Shown one piece after another: positions 8,181 through 16,774 of a DNA stretch of 64,000 nt. The stretch lies in NCBI RefSeq assembly GCF_004521965.1, contig NZ_SDGK01000031.1, positions 1 through 64,000 of the forward strand. The letters are read 5' to 3'. Positions within the stretch are counted from its first letter, which is position 1. Every line of letters starts with the position of its first letter. This stretch comes from Weissella cibaria. GTDB lineage: Bacteria > Bacillota > Bacilli > Lactobacillales > Lactobacillaceae. The notes beneath the pieces are model-generated. The model saw only the letters and a list, made by a program, of their open reading frames with translations. It was not told where the DNA came from and did no database searches. The position numbers were made by a program, and so were the translations under genes.

Positions 8181-9032
8181 ATGAATTATGTAGCTATTGT
8201 TGGTACGAATGCTCGTAAGTCATATAACCGAAGTTTACTTTGGTTTATGAAGAAGCATTTCAATGCCCAAGCAAATATTGAGATTGTGGAGATTGCAGAT
8301 TTACCGCTATTTAGCGAAGATGCTGAAACGCCAGTGCGAATTGCTGAAATTGCACGGCAAATCGCCGCGTCAGATGGGGCTATCATCTCAACGCCTGAGT
8401 ATGATCACTCGATTACGGCAGCATTGAAATCATTCGTTGAGTGGATGAGTTATGGTGACTTACACCCATTCACGAATTTGCCCGTCATGATTGTCGGGGC
8501 ATCACTTGGCCGCCAGGGAACGAATAATGCGCAAGAGCATTTACGACAAATTATGGATGCACCAGGAATTGATGCGTTTGTGTTACCAGGTAATCAATTT
8601 TTGGTTGGACCAGCGGCCACAAATATTGATATTAAGACTGATGACATGACGGATGCCCGGACGATTTCATTTTTGGAAACGATTTTCCAAAACTTTATGG
8701 TCTTTGCTAAGTCATTGCAACCAATGCGCGCCATGGCGTTCGACCGTACGAGTGGCGCTGCGCCAACAGTTGCGGGTGAAGGTGTTGTGGAATCTGTTAA
8801 GTTGGGTTATGCCAATCTCGAAAAGGTGATGCCAGGTTCGGGACTAGATGTGGATGCCGTGCCAATGGTTATCTCACCTGATGCGGATACACCAGTGGTC
8901 GAGCAAGGTGATGGTTGGTGGATTGAAAAAACGACATTGACGGATGATGTTGTTGCTAGTCAGCCAGTTACAGTAGGGGCGGCCGTTGATGACGATGAAG
9001 AAGATGCAACTACGGGAGCTTCTATGTTTTGA
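8181..9032 (+). CDS. NAD(P)H-flavin reductase subunit with C-terminal flavinylation motif (likely fumarate reductase partner)
   Basis: A 283-residue protein. Residues 1-185 are an NADPH-dependent FMN reductase fold (VAIVGTNARKSYNRSLL phosphate loop; STPEYDHSITAALKSFVEW; IVGASLGRQGTNNAQEHLR). An acidic linker follows, ending in D275-A-T-T-G-A-S281 two residues before the end. This matches the D-x-x-(S/T)-G-A-(T/S) motif in which ApbE attaches FMN by a phosphoester bond, here predicted on Ser281. The apbE gene overlaps its stop by 4 bp. I infer that this subunit takes hydride from NADH and passes electrons through covalent FMN to the FAD fumarate reductase at 12,854, which lacks the FMN-binding domain found in single-chain bacterial enzymes. 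NADH versus NADPH preference cannot be told from sequence. Confidence 0.8.
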   Translation: MNYVAIVGTNARKSYNRSLLWFMKKHFNAQANIEIVEIADLPLFSEDAETPVRIAEIARQIAASDGAIISTPEYDHSITAALKSFVEWMSYGDLHPFTNLPVMIVGASLGRQGTNNAQEHLRQIMDAPGIDAFVLPGNQFLVGPAATNIDIKTDDMTDARTISFLETIFQNFMVFAKSLQPMRAMAFDRTSGAAPTVAGEGVVESVKLGYANLEKVMPGSGLDVDAVPMVISPDADTPVVEQGDGWWIEKTTLTDDVVASQPVTVGAAVDDDEEDATTGASMF

Positions 9033-9973
9033 TTAAAATATCGAAAGCATGGCGGGCGATGGGCACGACCAATCAAATTACTTTGTTTGGTACGGATAAT
9101 GAACGATATCTCGATGATGCTATTCGCTTTGTGAACCATTACGAGGATTTGTTGACGGTAAATCGCTCAGTGTCGGCGGTGATGGCTATCAATCATGCTG
9201 CTGGTCAGTCGCCGGTAGTGGTGTCACCAGCAGTTTATCAGTTGGTAAAACGAGCGGTGACAGTTAGTAATCAGCATTTTGGGTTTAATGCCGCAATTGG
9301 ACCGTTAGTAAAACTTTGGCACATTGGCTTTGCTGATGCGCGGGTTCCTAGCGATGTCGAAATTGCCCAGCGCCGTGAATTAATTGGCAGTGATGAGATT
9401 GTCTTGGATGATGAGCGCATGTCGGTCTATCTACCGCAGGCGGGGATGGAATTAGATTTAGGTGCCATTGCGAAAGGATATATTGCGGACCGATTGCAGG
9501 ATTATTTAAGGTCACAGGGCCACCTGGCTGCGATTATTAATTTTGGCGGCAACATTGTCTTAATGAATTCGGCCCCGCATAAAGCTGATGGTCGCTGGCG
9601 CATTGGTGTCCGGGATCCCTTGGTCCGACATGGTGAAACGATAGGTTTACTTACCACACAGGCAACCTCGGTCGTGACAAGTGGGGTGGCAGAACGGCAC
9701 CTAGTCGCGGACGGGCAGACTTATCACCACATCATTGATCCAGAAACAGGTTATCCACATGATAATGAGTTGGCTAGTGTCACGGTTATTTCACCTGAAT
9801 CAATTGATGGTGAAATCGAGACGACCCGGTTGTTCTTCAATGATGGTCCAATCGATGGCCAGTACTCGTTTGGTGCAATTTTTATTTATCGCGATAAATC
9901 CATTCAGTTGGTTAACATTCGACCGGATAATTTTAAAATAACGAACCCTGATTTTTATCTTAAGGAGTCATAA
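9029..9973 (+). CDS. apbE: FAD:protein FMN transferase
   Basis: A 314-residue ApbE family protein. It starts with TTG 9029 overlapping the upstream stop (TTGA). Key segments: MGTTNQITLFG at the N terminus, AIGPLVKLWHIG, ELDLGAIAKGYIADRL (cofactor and metal site), NFGGNIVLM and the TSVVTSGVAERH/HHIIDPETGYP block. ApbE uses FAD as donor and Mg2+ to attach FMN to Thr/Ser in a short motif on its target. The only such motif in the neighbouring proteins is the C-terminal one of the gene immediately upstream. No signal peptide is visible, so it acts in the cytoplasm, unlike the exported ApbE lipoproteins. Confidence 0.9.
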   Translation: MIKISKAWRAMGTTNQITLFGTDNERYLDDAIRFVNHYEDLLTVNRSVSAVMAINHAAGQSPVVVSPAVYQLVKRAVTVSNQHFGFNAAIGPLVKLWHIGFADARVPSDVEIAQRRELIGSDEIVLDDERMSVYLPQAGMELDLGAIAKGYIADRLQDYLRSQGHLAAIINFGGNIVLMNSAPHKADGRWRIGVRDPLVRHGETIGLLTTQATSVVTSGVAERHLVADGQTYHHIIDPETGYPHDNELASVTVISPESIDGEIETTRLFFNDGPIDGQYSFGAIFIYRDKSIQLVNIRPDNFKITNPDFYLKES

Positions 9974-9976
9974 CAA

Positions 9977-10447
9977 ATGGCAGATCAAATTGAATTAGAA
10001 AATAACAAGACACTGATTGATGAGCAAGGTCTGATTAACTTGCCAACTGGAAAATTGTCATTGCACATGTTGCGCCAAGTGTTGCGCGTGCTGCCATTCG
10101 AGATAGATTTGGCAGATGCTGACGACAATTTGATTTATTTTTCAGATAATGACCAACGTGTGAATACACGCGCAACAAAGCAACTTGGACAACCATTCGT
10201 GACGACTTTTGCGAAGGAAGAACAAGAAGCCGTTGCGATGATGCTGGTCGATTTGCACAAGGGAGCAGCTGATCATTTCGAACAGTGGTTCCCTAAAAAT
10301 GAGCAAACAATCTATGTTAATTTTTACGCAATTCGCGACATCGATGGCACGTTCCTCGGGACGCTACAATTCACGGGTGACATTACGCGCATTCAAGGAT
10401 TCCGCGGTATTCGGACTGCATTTAACGCCGGAAAGTCAGACAAATAA
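9977..10447 (+). CDS. PAS-domain protein of the fumarate-reductase cassette
   Basis: A 156-residue protein. From about residue 28 (LSLHMLRQVLRVLPFEIDLADADDNLIYF) to 145 it matches the PAS_10/DUF438-type sensor core; GTLQFTGDITRIQGFRG ends the domain. No output domain follows. It starts 3 bp after the apbE stop and is clearly co-transcribed. Relatives in lactic acid bacteria are annotated as PAS proteins without known function. A cytoplasmic redox, flavin or haem sensor, or an assembly partner, is an inference from context. Confidence 0.7.
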   Translation: MADQIELENNKTLIDEQGLINLPTGKLSLHMLRQVLRVLPFEIDLADADDNLIYFSDNDQRVNTRATKQLGQPFVTTFAKEEQEAVAMMLVDLHKGAADHFEQWFPKNEQTIYVNFYAIRDIDGTFLGTLQFTGDITRIQGFRGIRTAFNAGKSDK

Positions 10448-10551
10448 GCAAATTTAATTGGCAAAACGTTTAACCATGCGCTGCATGGGTTCTGCCGCAC
10501 TCGGGGCTATGCTATTATTTGTGAAGGTTATAATTTGCGGAGGTAGCACAC

Positions 10552-11436
10552 GTGTTATTAAATGACTTAGATTATTTTGTCACGCTAGCTGAAGAAAAGA
10601 CGTTTACAAAAGCGTCTCAGAAAAAATACGTCTCACAACCCTCGATTACCAATGCCTTACAGCGTTTGGAAAAAGAGTTGGGCGAGACATTGATTATTCG
10701 CCAACGCGGGACACGTTCAGTTGTGTTAACTGAAGCGGGCCAAATCTTATATAAACACAGTAAACAAATTTTACGTGAGACTGAAATCATTAAAAGTGAT
10801 ATCAGTAATCAACAAAAGATTTGGCTGGGTGTACCGCCAATTATTGGTGCAACTATTTTTCCAGCGATTATGAGGCGCTTGGGGACTGACGAGATTGATG
10901 CCATTCACATGGTAGAAAGTGGTTCCAGCGACATGTACGAATTACTGGATAAGGAACGCGTTGATATGGGATTTGTTGGTAGCTTAACGCCAGAGCGCAG
11001 CAAGCAATACGACAGTACCTATATTACGAAGAGTTCCTACGTAGTGGCCTTACCAGTTAATCATCCGCTAGCAACTCGCGATTATTTATCGTTTGAGGAC
11101 TTACGTGGTGAACGGTTCATCTCCGTGGGGGATGCCTTCACGCAACACCAAGTTCTCGTTGATCAGCTCCGTCGTTATGATATGCATGATGAAATTGACA
11201 ATATGTATATCACGAATGAGCTGATGACTGAGCAAGGATTGATTGCAGCAGGTAATGGTGTTGGCATCATGATTAAGTTGGCTGTTGCCGGTCGTCGCGA
11301 TATTGCGATGGTACCGCTCCGAGATCCGATTAATTTTTATATCTATTTGATTCAGAAGCGTAATCATCAATTATCAGATTTTGAAAATATCACAAAACAG
11401 AAAATGGTTGAGGCAATTAATGACCTTAACTTCTAA
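10552..11436 (+). CDS. LysR-family transcriptional regulator
   Basis: A 294-residue protein starting at GTG 10552 behind GGAGG. The N-terminal winged helix-turn-helix is typical (DLDYFVTLAEEKTFTKASQKK then YVSQPSITNALQRLEKELGE). The effector-binding domain covers about 90-290. It lies inside the C4-dicarboxylate cassette in the same direction, just before fumC. It probably senses a pathway acid (malate, fumarate or citrate) and activates the flanking genes. LysR proteins controlling malate or fumarate use are common in lactic acid bacteria, but the effector is not deducible here. Confidence 0.9.
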   Translation: MLLNDLDYFVTLAEEKTFTKASQKKYVSQPSITNALQRLEKELGETLIIRQRGTRSVVLTEAGQILYKHSKQILRETEIIKSDISNQQKIWLGVPPIIGATIFPAIMRRLGTDEIDAIHMVESGSSDMYELLDKERVDMGFVGSLTPERSKQYDSTYITKSSYVVALPVNHPLATRDYLSFEDLRGERFISVGDAFTQHQVLVDQLRRYDMHDEIDNMYITNELMTEQGLIAAGNGVGIMIKLAVAGRRDIAMVPLRDPINFYIYLIQKRNHQLSDFENITKQKMVEAINDLNF

Positions 11437-11454
11437 TTAATGAGGAGAAATATT

Positions 11455-12849
11455 ATGTCACAAGAATTTCGTATTGAATCAGATGCAATTGGTGAAGTAC
11501 AAGTGCCTGTTGAGGCTGCTTGGATGGCCCAAACACAACGTTCATTGCAAAACTTCCCAACTGGTGCACGGATGCCTTTGGGAATCATCCGCGCTTTGTT
11601 GAACATCAAGCGCGCGGCTGCAATGGCTAACAAGGCTAACGGTTCATTGGCCGCCGATATGGCCGACGCTATCGTGGCAACGATCGATGGCTTGTTGCAA
11701 TTGGATAATGTTGAATTGCGTAAGGACTTCCCACTATCTGTTTACCAAACGGGTTCGGGTACGCAAACAAACATGAACACGAACGAAGTGGTTGCCCACT
11801 TGGCAAGTGAACAAAGTGGGTTGCAAATCTTGCCTAACGACCACGTGAACATGGGTCAATCATCAAACGATATCTTCCCAACGGCGATGCACATTGTGGC
11901 GGTTGAAGCAGTCGATAACGTTGAAAAGTCATTGGCACACTTGATTGATGAATTGCGTGTTAAGCAAAACGCCTTCTGGGAGACAATCAAGGTTGGTCGT
12001 ACTCACTTACAAGATGCAACGCCATTGACATTTGGTCAAGAATTGTCAGGTTACATTTCAGCTTTGAAGCACAACCAAGCAAACATTGATGCTTTGCGCC
12101 CACAATTGTACGAATTGGCAATGGGTGGTACGGCGGTTGGAACTGGATTGAACGCGAACACGGAATTGGGTAAGGCAATCGCTGCGACAGTTTCAGAAGT
12201 TTACGGCTTCCCATTCACGGCCGAGAGCAACAAGTTCTACGGGTTGGCTAACCATACGGCCATTAACACGGTCCATGGTGCCTTCAAGTCATTGGCCGCC
12301 GACTTGATGAAGATCGGAAACGACATCCGCTTCTTGGCTTCAGGTCCTCGTGGTGGTTATGGTGAGTTGTCAATTCCAGCTAACGAACCGGGTTCATCAA
12401 TTATGCCAGGTAAGGTTAACCCAACCCAAGTTGAAGCGTTGACGATGGCTGCTGTGCGCGTCTTCGGAAACGATACGACGATTACGATGGCCTCAAGCCA
12501 AGGTAACTTCGAGTTGAATGTCTTTAAGCCTGTTATGATTGATGCCTTCTTGGAGTCAGCTGAATTGATGGCTGGTACGATGACGGGATTTGCCAATCGT
12601 ATGATTCACGGTTTGGACGTGAAGCCAGCTCGCATGCGTGAATTGTTGGATAACTCATTGATGACGGTGACGGCATTGTCACCACACATCGGTTACCACG
12701 CCGCTGCTGAAATTGCACAAGCTGCTGACAAGAATGGTACGACGTTGAAGGTCGCTGCGCTTGAGTCAGGTGATTTGACTGAAGAACAATATGACGAGTG
12801 GATGGACTTCATGGCAATGACGAACCTTGAGCGTTCAAATAAGGAGTAA
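11455..12849 (+). CDS. fumC: Class II fumarate hydratase
   Basis: A 464-residue enzyme interconverting malate and fumarate. The superfamily signature GSSIMPGKVNPTQ is present with VYQTGSGTQTNMNTNEV, GQSSNDIFPTAMHI and GRTHLQDATPLTFGQE, the conserved substrate-site blocks of FumC. An upstream ATG at 11440 overlaps its own RBS (GAGGAG), so ATG 11455 is the start. It supplies fumarate to the reductase encoded 4 bp downstream. Confidence 0.96.
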   Translation: MSQEFRIESDAIGEVQVPVEAAWMAQTQRSLQNFPTGARMPLGIIRALLNIKRAAAMANKANGSLAADMADAIVATIDGLLQLDNVELRKDFPLSVYQTGSGTQTNMNTNEVVAHLASEQSGLQILPNDHVNMGQSSNDIFPTAMHIVAVEAVDNVEKSLAHLIDELRVKQNAFWETIKVGRTHLQDATPLTFGQELSGYISALKHNQANIDALRPQLYELAMGGTAVGTGLNANTELGKAIAATVSEVYGFPFTAESNKFYGLANHTAINTVHGAFKSLAADLMKIGNDIRFLASGPRGGYGELSIPANEPGSSIMPGKVNPTQVEALTMAAVRVFGNDTTITMASSQGNFELNVFKPVMIDAFLESAELMAGTMTGFANRMIHGLDVKPARMRELLDNSLMTVTALSPHIGYHAAAEIAQAADKNGTTLKVAALESGDLTEEQYDEWMDFMAMTNLERSNKE

Positions 12850-12853
12850 AAAC

Positions 12854-14248
12854 ATGGCTAAGTTTATTTTCCCCAAGGCAAATATTGCTGACTTGCAAGA
12901 TAGCTACGATTTCGTCGTTATTGGTTCAGGTGCCGCTGGTATGACAGCTGCGATTCAAGCGCAAGAATTAGGCTTGAAGGTTGCTATCTTTGAAAAGCTA
13001 GAAGCGCTTGGTGGTAACTCAAATCGTGCATCATCAGGAATGAACGCGGTTGAAACGTTTGTCCAACTTGATCATGGGGTGATTGATTCACAAGAATCAT
13101 TCTATGAAGATACGCTTAAAGGTGGTGGCGGTGCCAATGACAAGGAATTGTTGCAGTACTTTGTGACGCACTCTGAGTCAGCCGTTGATTGGTTGTACAA
13201 CCACAACATCAACTTAACCGATTTAACGTCGACTGGTGGTATGACGCAAAAGCGTGCGCACCGTCCTGGCGATAAGTCAGCGGTTGGTGGATACTTGGTG
13301 AAGGGGTTGCAAAAGCACTTAGCCTTTAAGCAAATTCCGTTATTTGCCGGTACTGAAGTCTTGGAATTGGTTAAGACGGATGACAAGATTACTGGTTTGA
13401 AGATTAAGCATGACCAAATCGGTGAGCGCACGGTTGACGCCAAGGCAGTTTTGATTGCGGCTGGTGGTTTCGCACAAAACAAGGAGATGTTGGCTGAATA
13501 CGCACCTGAAGTGTTGGACTTGAAGACAACTAATCACCCCGGTGCAACGGGTGATGGGATGAAGTTGGCGACGGCCGTTGGTGGTACGTTGGTTGATATG
13601 AGCAAGATTCAAATTCACCCAACTGCGCAACAAGATACAGATCACGTGTACTTGATTGGTGAAGGTGTACGTGGTGAAGGTGCCATCTTGGTTAACCGGG
13701 CTGGTCAACGTTTCGTGAACGAAATGACGACGCGTGATAAGGCGACAGCTGCGATTAACGATTTGCATGAAGACGGGGCAACGTTGATTTTGGATCAAGG
13801 TATTCGCGATGCGTTCCCAGCCATTAACTTCTATCACGCCATGGGCTTGGTGATGGAAGGTGCAACATTGACTGAGTTGGCAGAAACGGCTAACTTGGAT
13901 GCTGACAACTTGGCTGCAACCGTTGCCAAGTGGAATGAGTCCCAAGCTGCTGGTAAAGATGCAGAGTTTGGTCGTAACACGGCAATGGATCGTGGTATTG
14001 CCACGGCGCCATTCTACGCCATTCACATTAAGCCAGCTATCCACTATACGATGGGTGGCATCAAAATCAACACGTTAACTGAGGTTGTGACGGAAGCTGG
14101 CGAGCCAGTGGCTGGCTTGTATGCCGCCGGTGAAGTAACGGGTGGTTTGCACGGTAATAACCGTATTGGTGGTAATTCAATTGCTGAAACGGTGGTGTTT
14201 GGCCGTCAAGCTGGTAAGCAAGCGGCTAAGTACGTCCTTGGTTTGTAA
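12854..14248 (+). CDS. FAD-dependent fumarate reductase, catalytic subunit
   Basis: A 464-residue flavoprotein of the flavocytochrome-c/FrdA-like family. The dinucleotide motif is VIGSGAAGMTAAIQAQ at about 24-39. The fumarate site is built from IQIHPTAQQD, RFVNEMTTRDK (the Arg that donates the proton in this family) and HGNNRIGGNSIAE. FAD should be non-covalent. No FMN_bind domain and no haem domain are present, although most bacterial soluble NADH:fumarate reductases carry them on the same chain. Electrons are therefore expected from the flavinylated reductase subunit at 8181. Start ATG 12854 follows AAGGAG, which overlaps the end of fumC. Confidence 0.9.
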   Translation: MAKFIFPKANIADLQDSYDFVVIGSGAAGMTAAIQAQELGLKVAIFEKLEALGGNSNRASSGMNAVETFVQLDHGVIDSQESFYEDTLKGGGGANDKELLQYFVTHSESAVDWLYNHNINLTDLTSTGGMTQKRAHRPGDKSAVGGYLVKGLQKHLAFKQIPLFAGTEVLELVKTDDKITGLKIKHDQIGERTVDAKAVLIAAGGFAQNKEMLAEYAPEVLDLKTTNHPGATGDGMKLATAVGGTLVDMSKIQIHPTAQQDTDHVYLIGEGVRGEGAILVNRAGQRFVNEMTTRDKATAAINDLHEDGATLILDQGIRDAFPAINFYHAMGLVMEGATLTELAETANLDADNLAATVAKWNESQAAGKDAEFGRNTAMDRGIATAPFYAIHIKPAIHYTMGGIKINTLTEVVTEAGEPVAGLYAAGEVTGGLHGNNRIGGNSIAETVVFGRQAGKQAAKYVLGL

Positions 14249-14281
14249 AATAGCATAGAAAATATAGATAGGAAATTTCTC

Positions 14282-15703
14282 ATGAATTCTTTGGAAAAAG
14301 TGGATTATAAGAAATTCATTGCTCCTTTGGTAGTCGGGTTAGTACTATGGTTCTTGGCCGGTGTACGCCCAGACGGGATGTCAATTAGTGCGTGGCACAT
14401 GTTTGCGATTTTCGTGGCCACGATTGTTGGGCTGGTAACTAAGCCATTGCCACTTGGTGGTGTCGCCCTGGTAGGGTTCGTTGCGGTTGTGTTGACGGGT
14501 ACGGTCCCAATGGACACAGCTATCGTGGGATTCGGAAATGGCTCAATTTGGTTGATTGTTATGGCCTTCTTCATTTCACGTGGGTTTATCAAGACTGGTT
14601 TGGGACGTCGCATTGCGTTAATCTTCGTACGAGCTTTTGGTAAAAAGACGCTAGGTTTGGCATATGCTTTGTCTGCAGTTGACTTGGTGGTTGCCCCTGG
14701 AACGCCTTCAAATACGGCCCGTGCTGGTGGGGTGATGTTCCCAATCATTAAGTCATTGGCCCAAACGTTTGGTTCTGATCCTGAAAAGGGTACGGAACGT
14801 AAGATTGGTTCATTCTTGATTTTTACGGAATTCCACGCTAACGCTATTACGGCCGCAATGTTCTTGACGGCCATGGCGGGTAACCCAATTGCGCAAGCCT
14901 TTGCGGCAAAGCAAGGTGTTGATATTACTTGGATGAACTGGTTCTTGGCAGCTTTGGTGCCTGGTATTTTGTCATTGATTATCGTGCCATTTTTAATCTA
15001 CAAGTTGTATGCCCCTGAAGTTAAGGAAACGCCAGATGCCAAGGACTGGGCAGCCGGCGAGTTGCACGAAATGGGTAAGATTTCGAAGCCAGAAATCATG
15101 ATGATTGTTGGTTTCGTCATTGCCTTGGCATTGTGGATTTTGGGATCATTCATTGGGATTGACTCAACGACAACCGGGTTCTTGGTTATTGGTTTCTTGT
15201 TGATTGCTGGTGTCTTGTCATGGAATGACATTCTACAGGAAACTGGCGCTTGGAACACATTGTTCTGGTTCTCAGTTTTGGTCATGATGGCGAGTCAATT
15301 GAATGCCCTAGGCTTCATCCCTTGGTTGTCAAAGACCATCGGGGCTAGCTTGGGTGGCTTGAACTGGTTCGTAGTGTTGATTGTTTTGCTTGTCGCATAC
15401 TTCTATAGCCACTACTTCTTCGCCTCATCAACGGCCCACGTTTCAGCTATGTACGCCGCCTTCCTGGCCGTAGCAATTGCTGCTCACGTGCCAGCGTTGT
15501 TGGCAGCGTTGATGCTTGGATTCTTCGGAAACTTGATGGCCTCAACGACTCACTATTCTTCAGGTCCTGCACCTATCTTGTTCGGCGCTGGTTACGTCAA
15601 GCAAGGTGAATGGTGGCGGATGAACTTCATCTTGGGCTTGGTTTACATCGTCATTTGGATTGGTGTTGGTAGTTTGTGGATGAAGTTGCTTGGTATGTGG
15701 TAA
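14282..15703 (+). CDS. DASS/SLC13 family C4-dicarboxylate (malate/succinate/citrate) transporter
   Basis: A 473-residue membrane protein with about 12 hydrophobic segments. DASS/CitT features are seen: VAPGTPSNTARAGGVMFPI (first substrate/Na+ motif, S-N-T) and the late ASTTHYSSGPAPILFGAGYV segment. The family includes exchangers that import malate, fumarate or citrate and export succinate. Its place after fumarase and fumarate reductase suggests substrate/succinate antiport. It lies 33 bp after the reductase and ends in a terminator. Confidence 0.88.
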   Translation: MNSLEKVDYKKFIAPLVVGLVLWFLAGVRPDGMSISAWHMFAIFVATIVGLVTKPLPLGGVALVGFVAVVLTGTVPMDTAIVGFGNGSIWLIVMAFFISRGFIKTGLGRRIALIFVRAFGKKTLGLAYALSAVDLVVAPGTPSNTARAGGVMFPIIKSLAQTFGSDPEKGTERKIGSFLIFTEFHANAITAAMFLTAMAGNPIAQAFAAKQGVDITWMNWFLAALVPGILSLIIVPFLIYKLYAPEVKETPDAKDWAAGELHEMGKISKPEIMMIVGFVIALALWILGSFIGIDSTTTGFLVIGFLLIAGVLSWNDILQETGAWNTLFWFSVLVMMASQLNALGFIPWLSKTIGASLGGLNWFVVLIVLLVAYFYSHYFFASSTAHVSAMYAAFLAVAIAAHVPALLAALMLGFFGNLMASTTHYSSGPAPILFGAGYVKQGEWWRMNFILGLVYIVIWIGVGSLWMKLLGMW

Positions 15704-15737
15704 GACACTTCGTTTGAGTTAAACAGAAAAAAATAGA

Positions 15738-15776
15738 AGAGATGACTCGGTTCGCAAGAATTGGGTCATCTCTTTT
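15738..15776 (+). terminator. Terminator after the dicarboxylate transporter
   Basis: AGAGATGACTC pairs with GGGTCATCTCTTTT. The downstream mdh-like/pyc pair must therefore be read through or have a separate promoter. Confidence 0.75.
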
Positions 15777-15796
15777 CGGTAAAGAGGAATTTTAAG

Positions 15797-16755
15797 ATGA
15801 CGCAAAAACATCATCAAAGGGTCGTGCTAGTTGGCGACGGTATGGTTGGATCTGCCTTTAGTTATGCGTTGATGCAACAAGGGATTGCTTAAGAGTTAGC
15901 CATTGTGGATGTGGCGAAGGATTATGCCACGGGGATGCCTTAGATTTAGAAGATGCGGCGCCTTGGACGTATCCAAAGAAAGTGACGGGTGGTCATACTT
16001 ATCAAGTGGTTGCTGATACAGATATTGTTGTGATTACAGAAGGTGTTGGCCGTAAATCGGGACAGACACGTCTCGAGTTGATTGACAATAACTTGACGAT
16101 TGTGAAACAGGTTGTCGATAACTTCATGGCCGAAGGGTTTGCAGGTATCTTTGTGGTCGCGACGAACCCAGTTGATATCATCACGTTAGCGGTCAAACAA
16201 TTTTCGGGTATTCCTGAACATCGGGTGATTGGGACGGGGACAGCTTTGGATACCGCACGGTTACAAGTTGCGTTGGCTGAACAGTATGGTGTGGCGCCAG
16301 CAGCAATTGACGTCTTAGTCTTAGGCGAACACGGTGATTCGGCGTTTGCAAATTTTGATGAGGCGCGAATTGGCGGACAATCATTAAACGACTTTAATAA
16401 AAAGTACGGAAATTCTGCCCAAGACTTGGTAGAATTAATGGAAGCAACAACAAAGAAAGGCGTGGCCATTATTGGCCGCAAAGGAGCAACGTTTTATGGC
16501 GTTGTGACAGCCTTGGCACGCATTGTCCGTGCGATATTGCGAGATGAAAGCATGGTGTTACCGGTTAGTGCATGGATGAGTGGCCAGTATGGTTTGTCAG
16601 ATATGTACATTGGTAGCCCGGCAGTTATTAACGGGGATGGTGCAAAAACCGTCATTGCGGCAGCTTTATCACCAGCTGAACAAGCACAAATGCAACGTTC
16701 AGCTGAGGTGTTGAAAGCCGTGACGGCTGATGCACTGGCAAACTTCATGAAGTGA
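15797..16755 (+). pseudogene. Decayed lactate/malate dehydrogenase, malate-type substrate residue
   Basis: The reading starts at ATG 15797 with a Rossmann loop (RVVLVGDGMVGSAFSYALMQQG). It is cut by TAA at 15890-15892 (codon 32) and then loses one base at the G-run around 15931-15935; the rest is open to 16755. The remainder has NAD and catalytic motifs (FVVATNPVDI, LGEHGDSAF). In lactate dehydrogenases the active-site loop reads GANQKPGETRLDL, with Gln102. Here it is EGVGRKSGQTRLEL, putting Arg at position 102 and Ser at 105, the changes known to turn lactate dehydrogenase into malate dehydrogenase. Position between C4 genes and pyc agrees with a former malate dehydrogenase. Two independent lesions make a sequencing error unlikely. 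Confidence 0.85.
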
Positions 16756-16774
16756 AGATGTTGAGGGATATTGA

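Noticed and set aside
8744-8764. Second flavinylation-like string DRTSGAA (residues 188-194) in the flavin reductase
   Set aside because: The last position is Ala, which cannot be modified, and it lies within or next to the folded reductase domain. The C-terminal DATTGAS is the better site.
15982-16755. Intact 257-residue dehydrogenase starting at 15,982
   Set aside because: It lacks the N-terminal nucleotide-binding loop, which is recognisable upstream beyond a stop and a frameshift. It is the remnant of a pseudogene.
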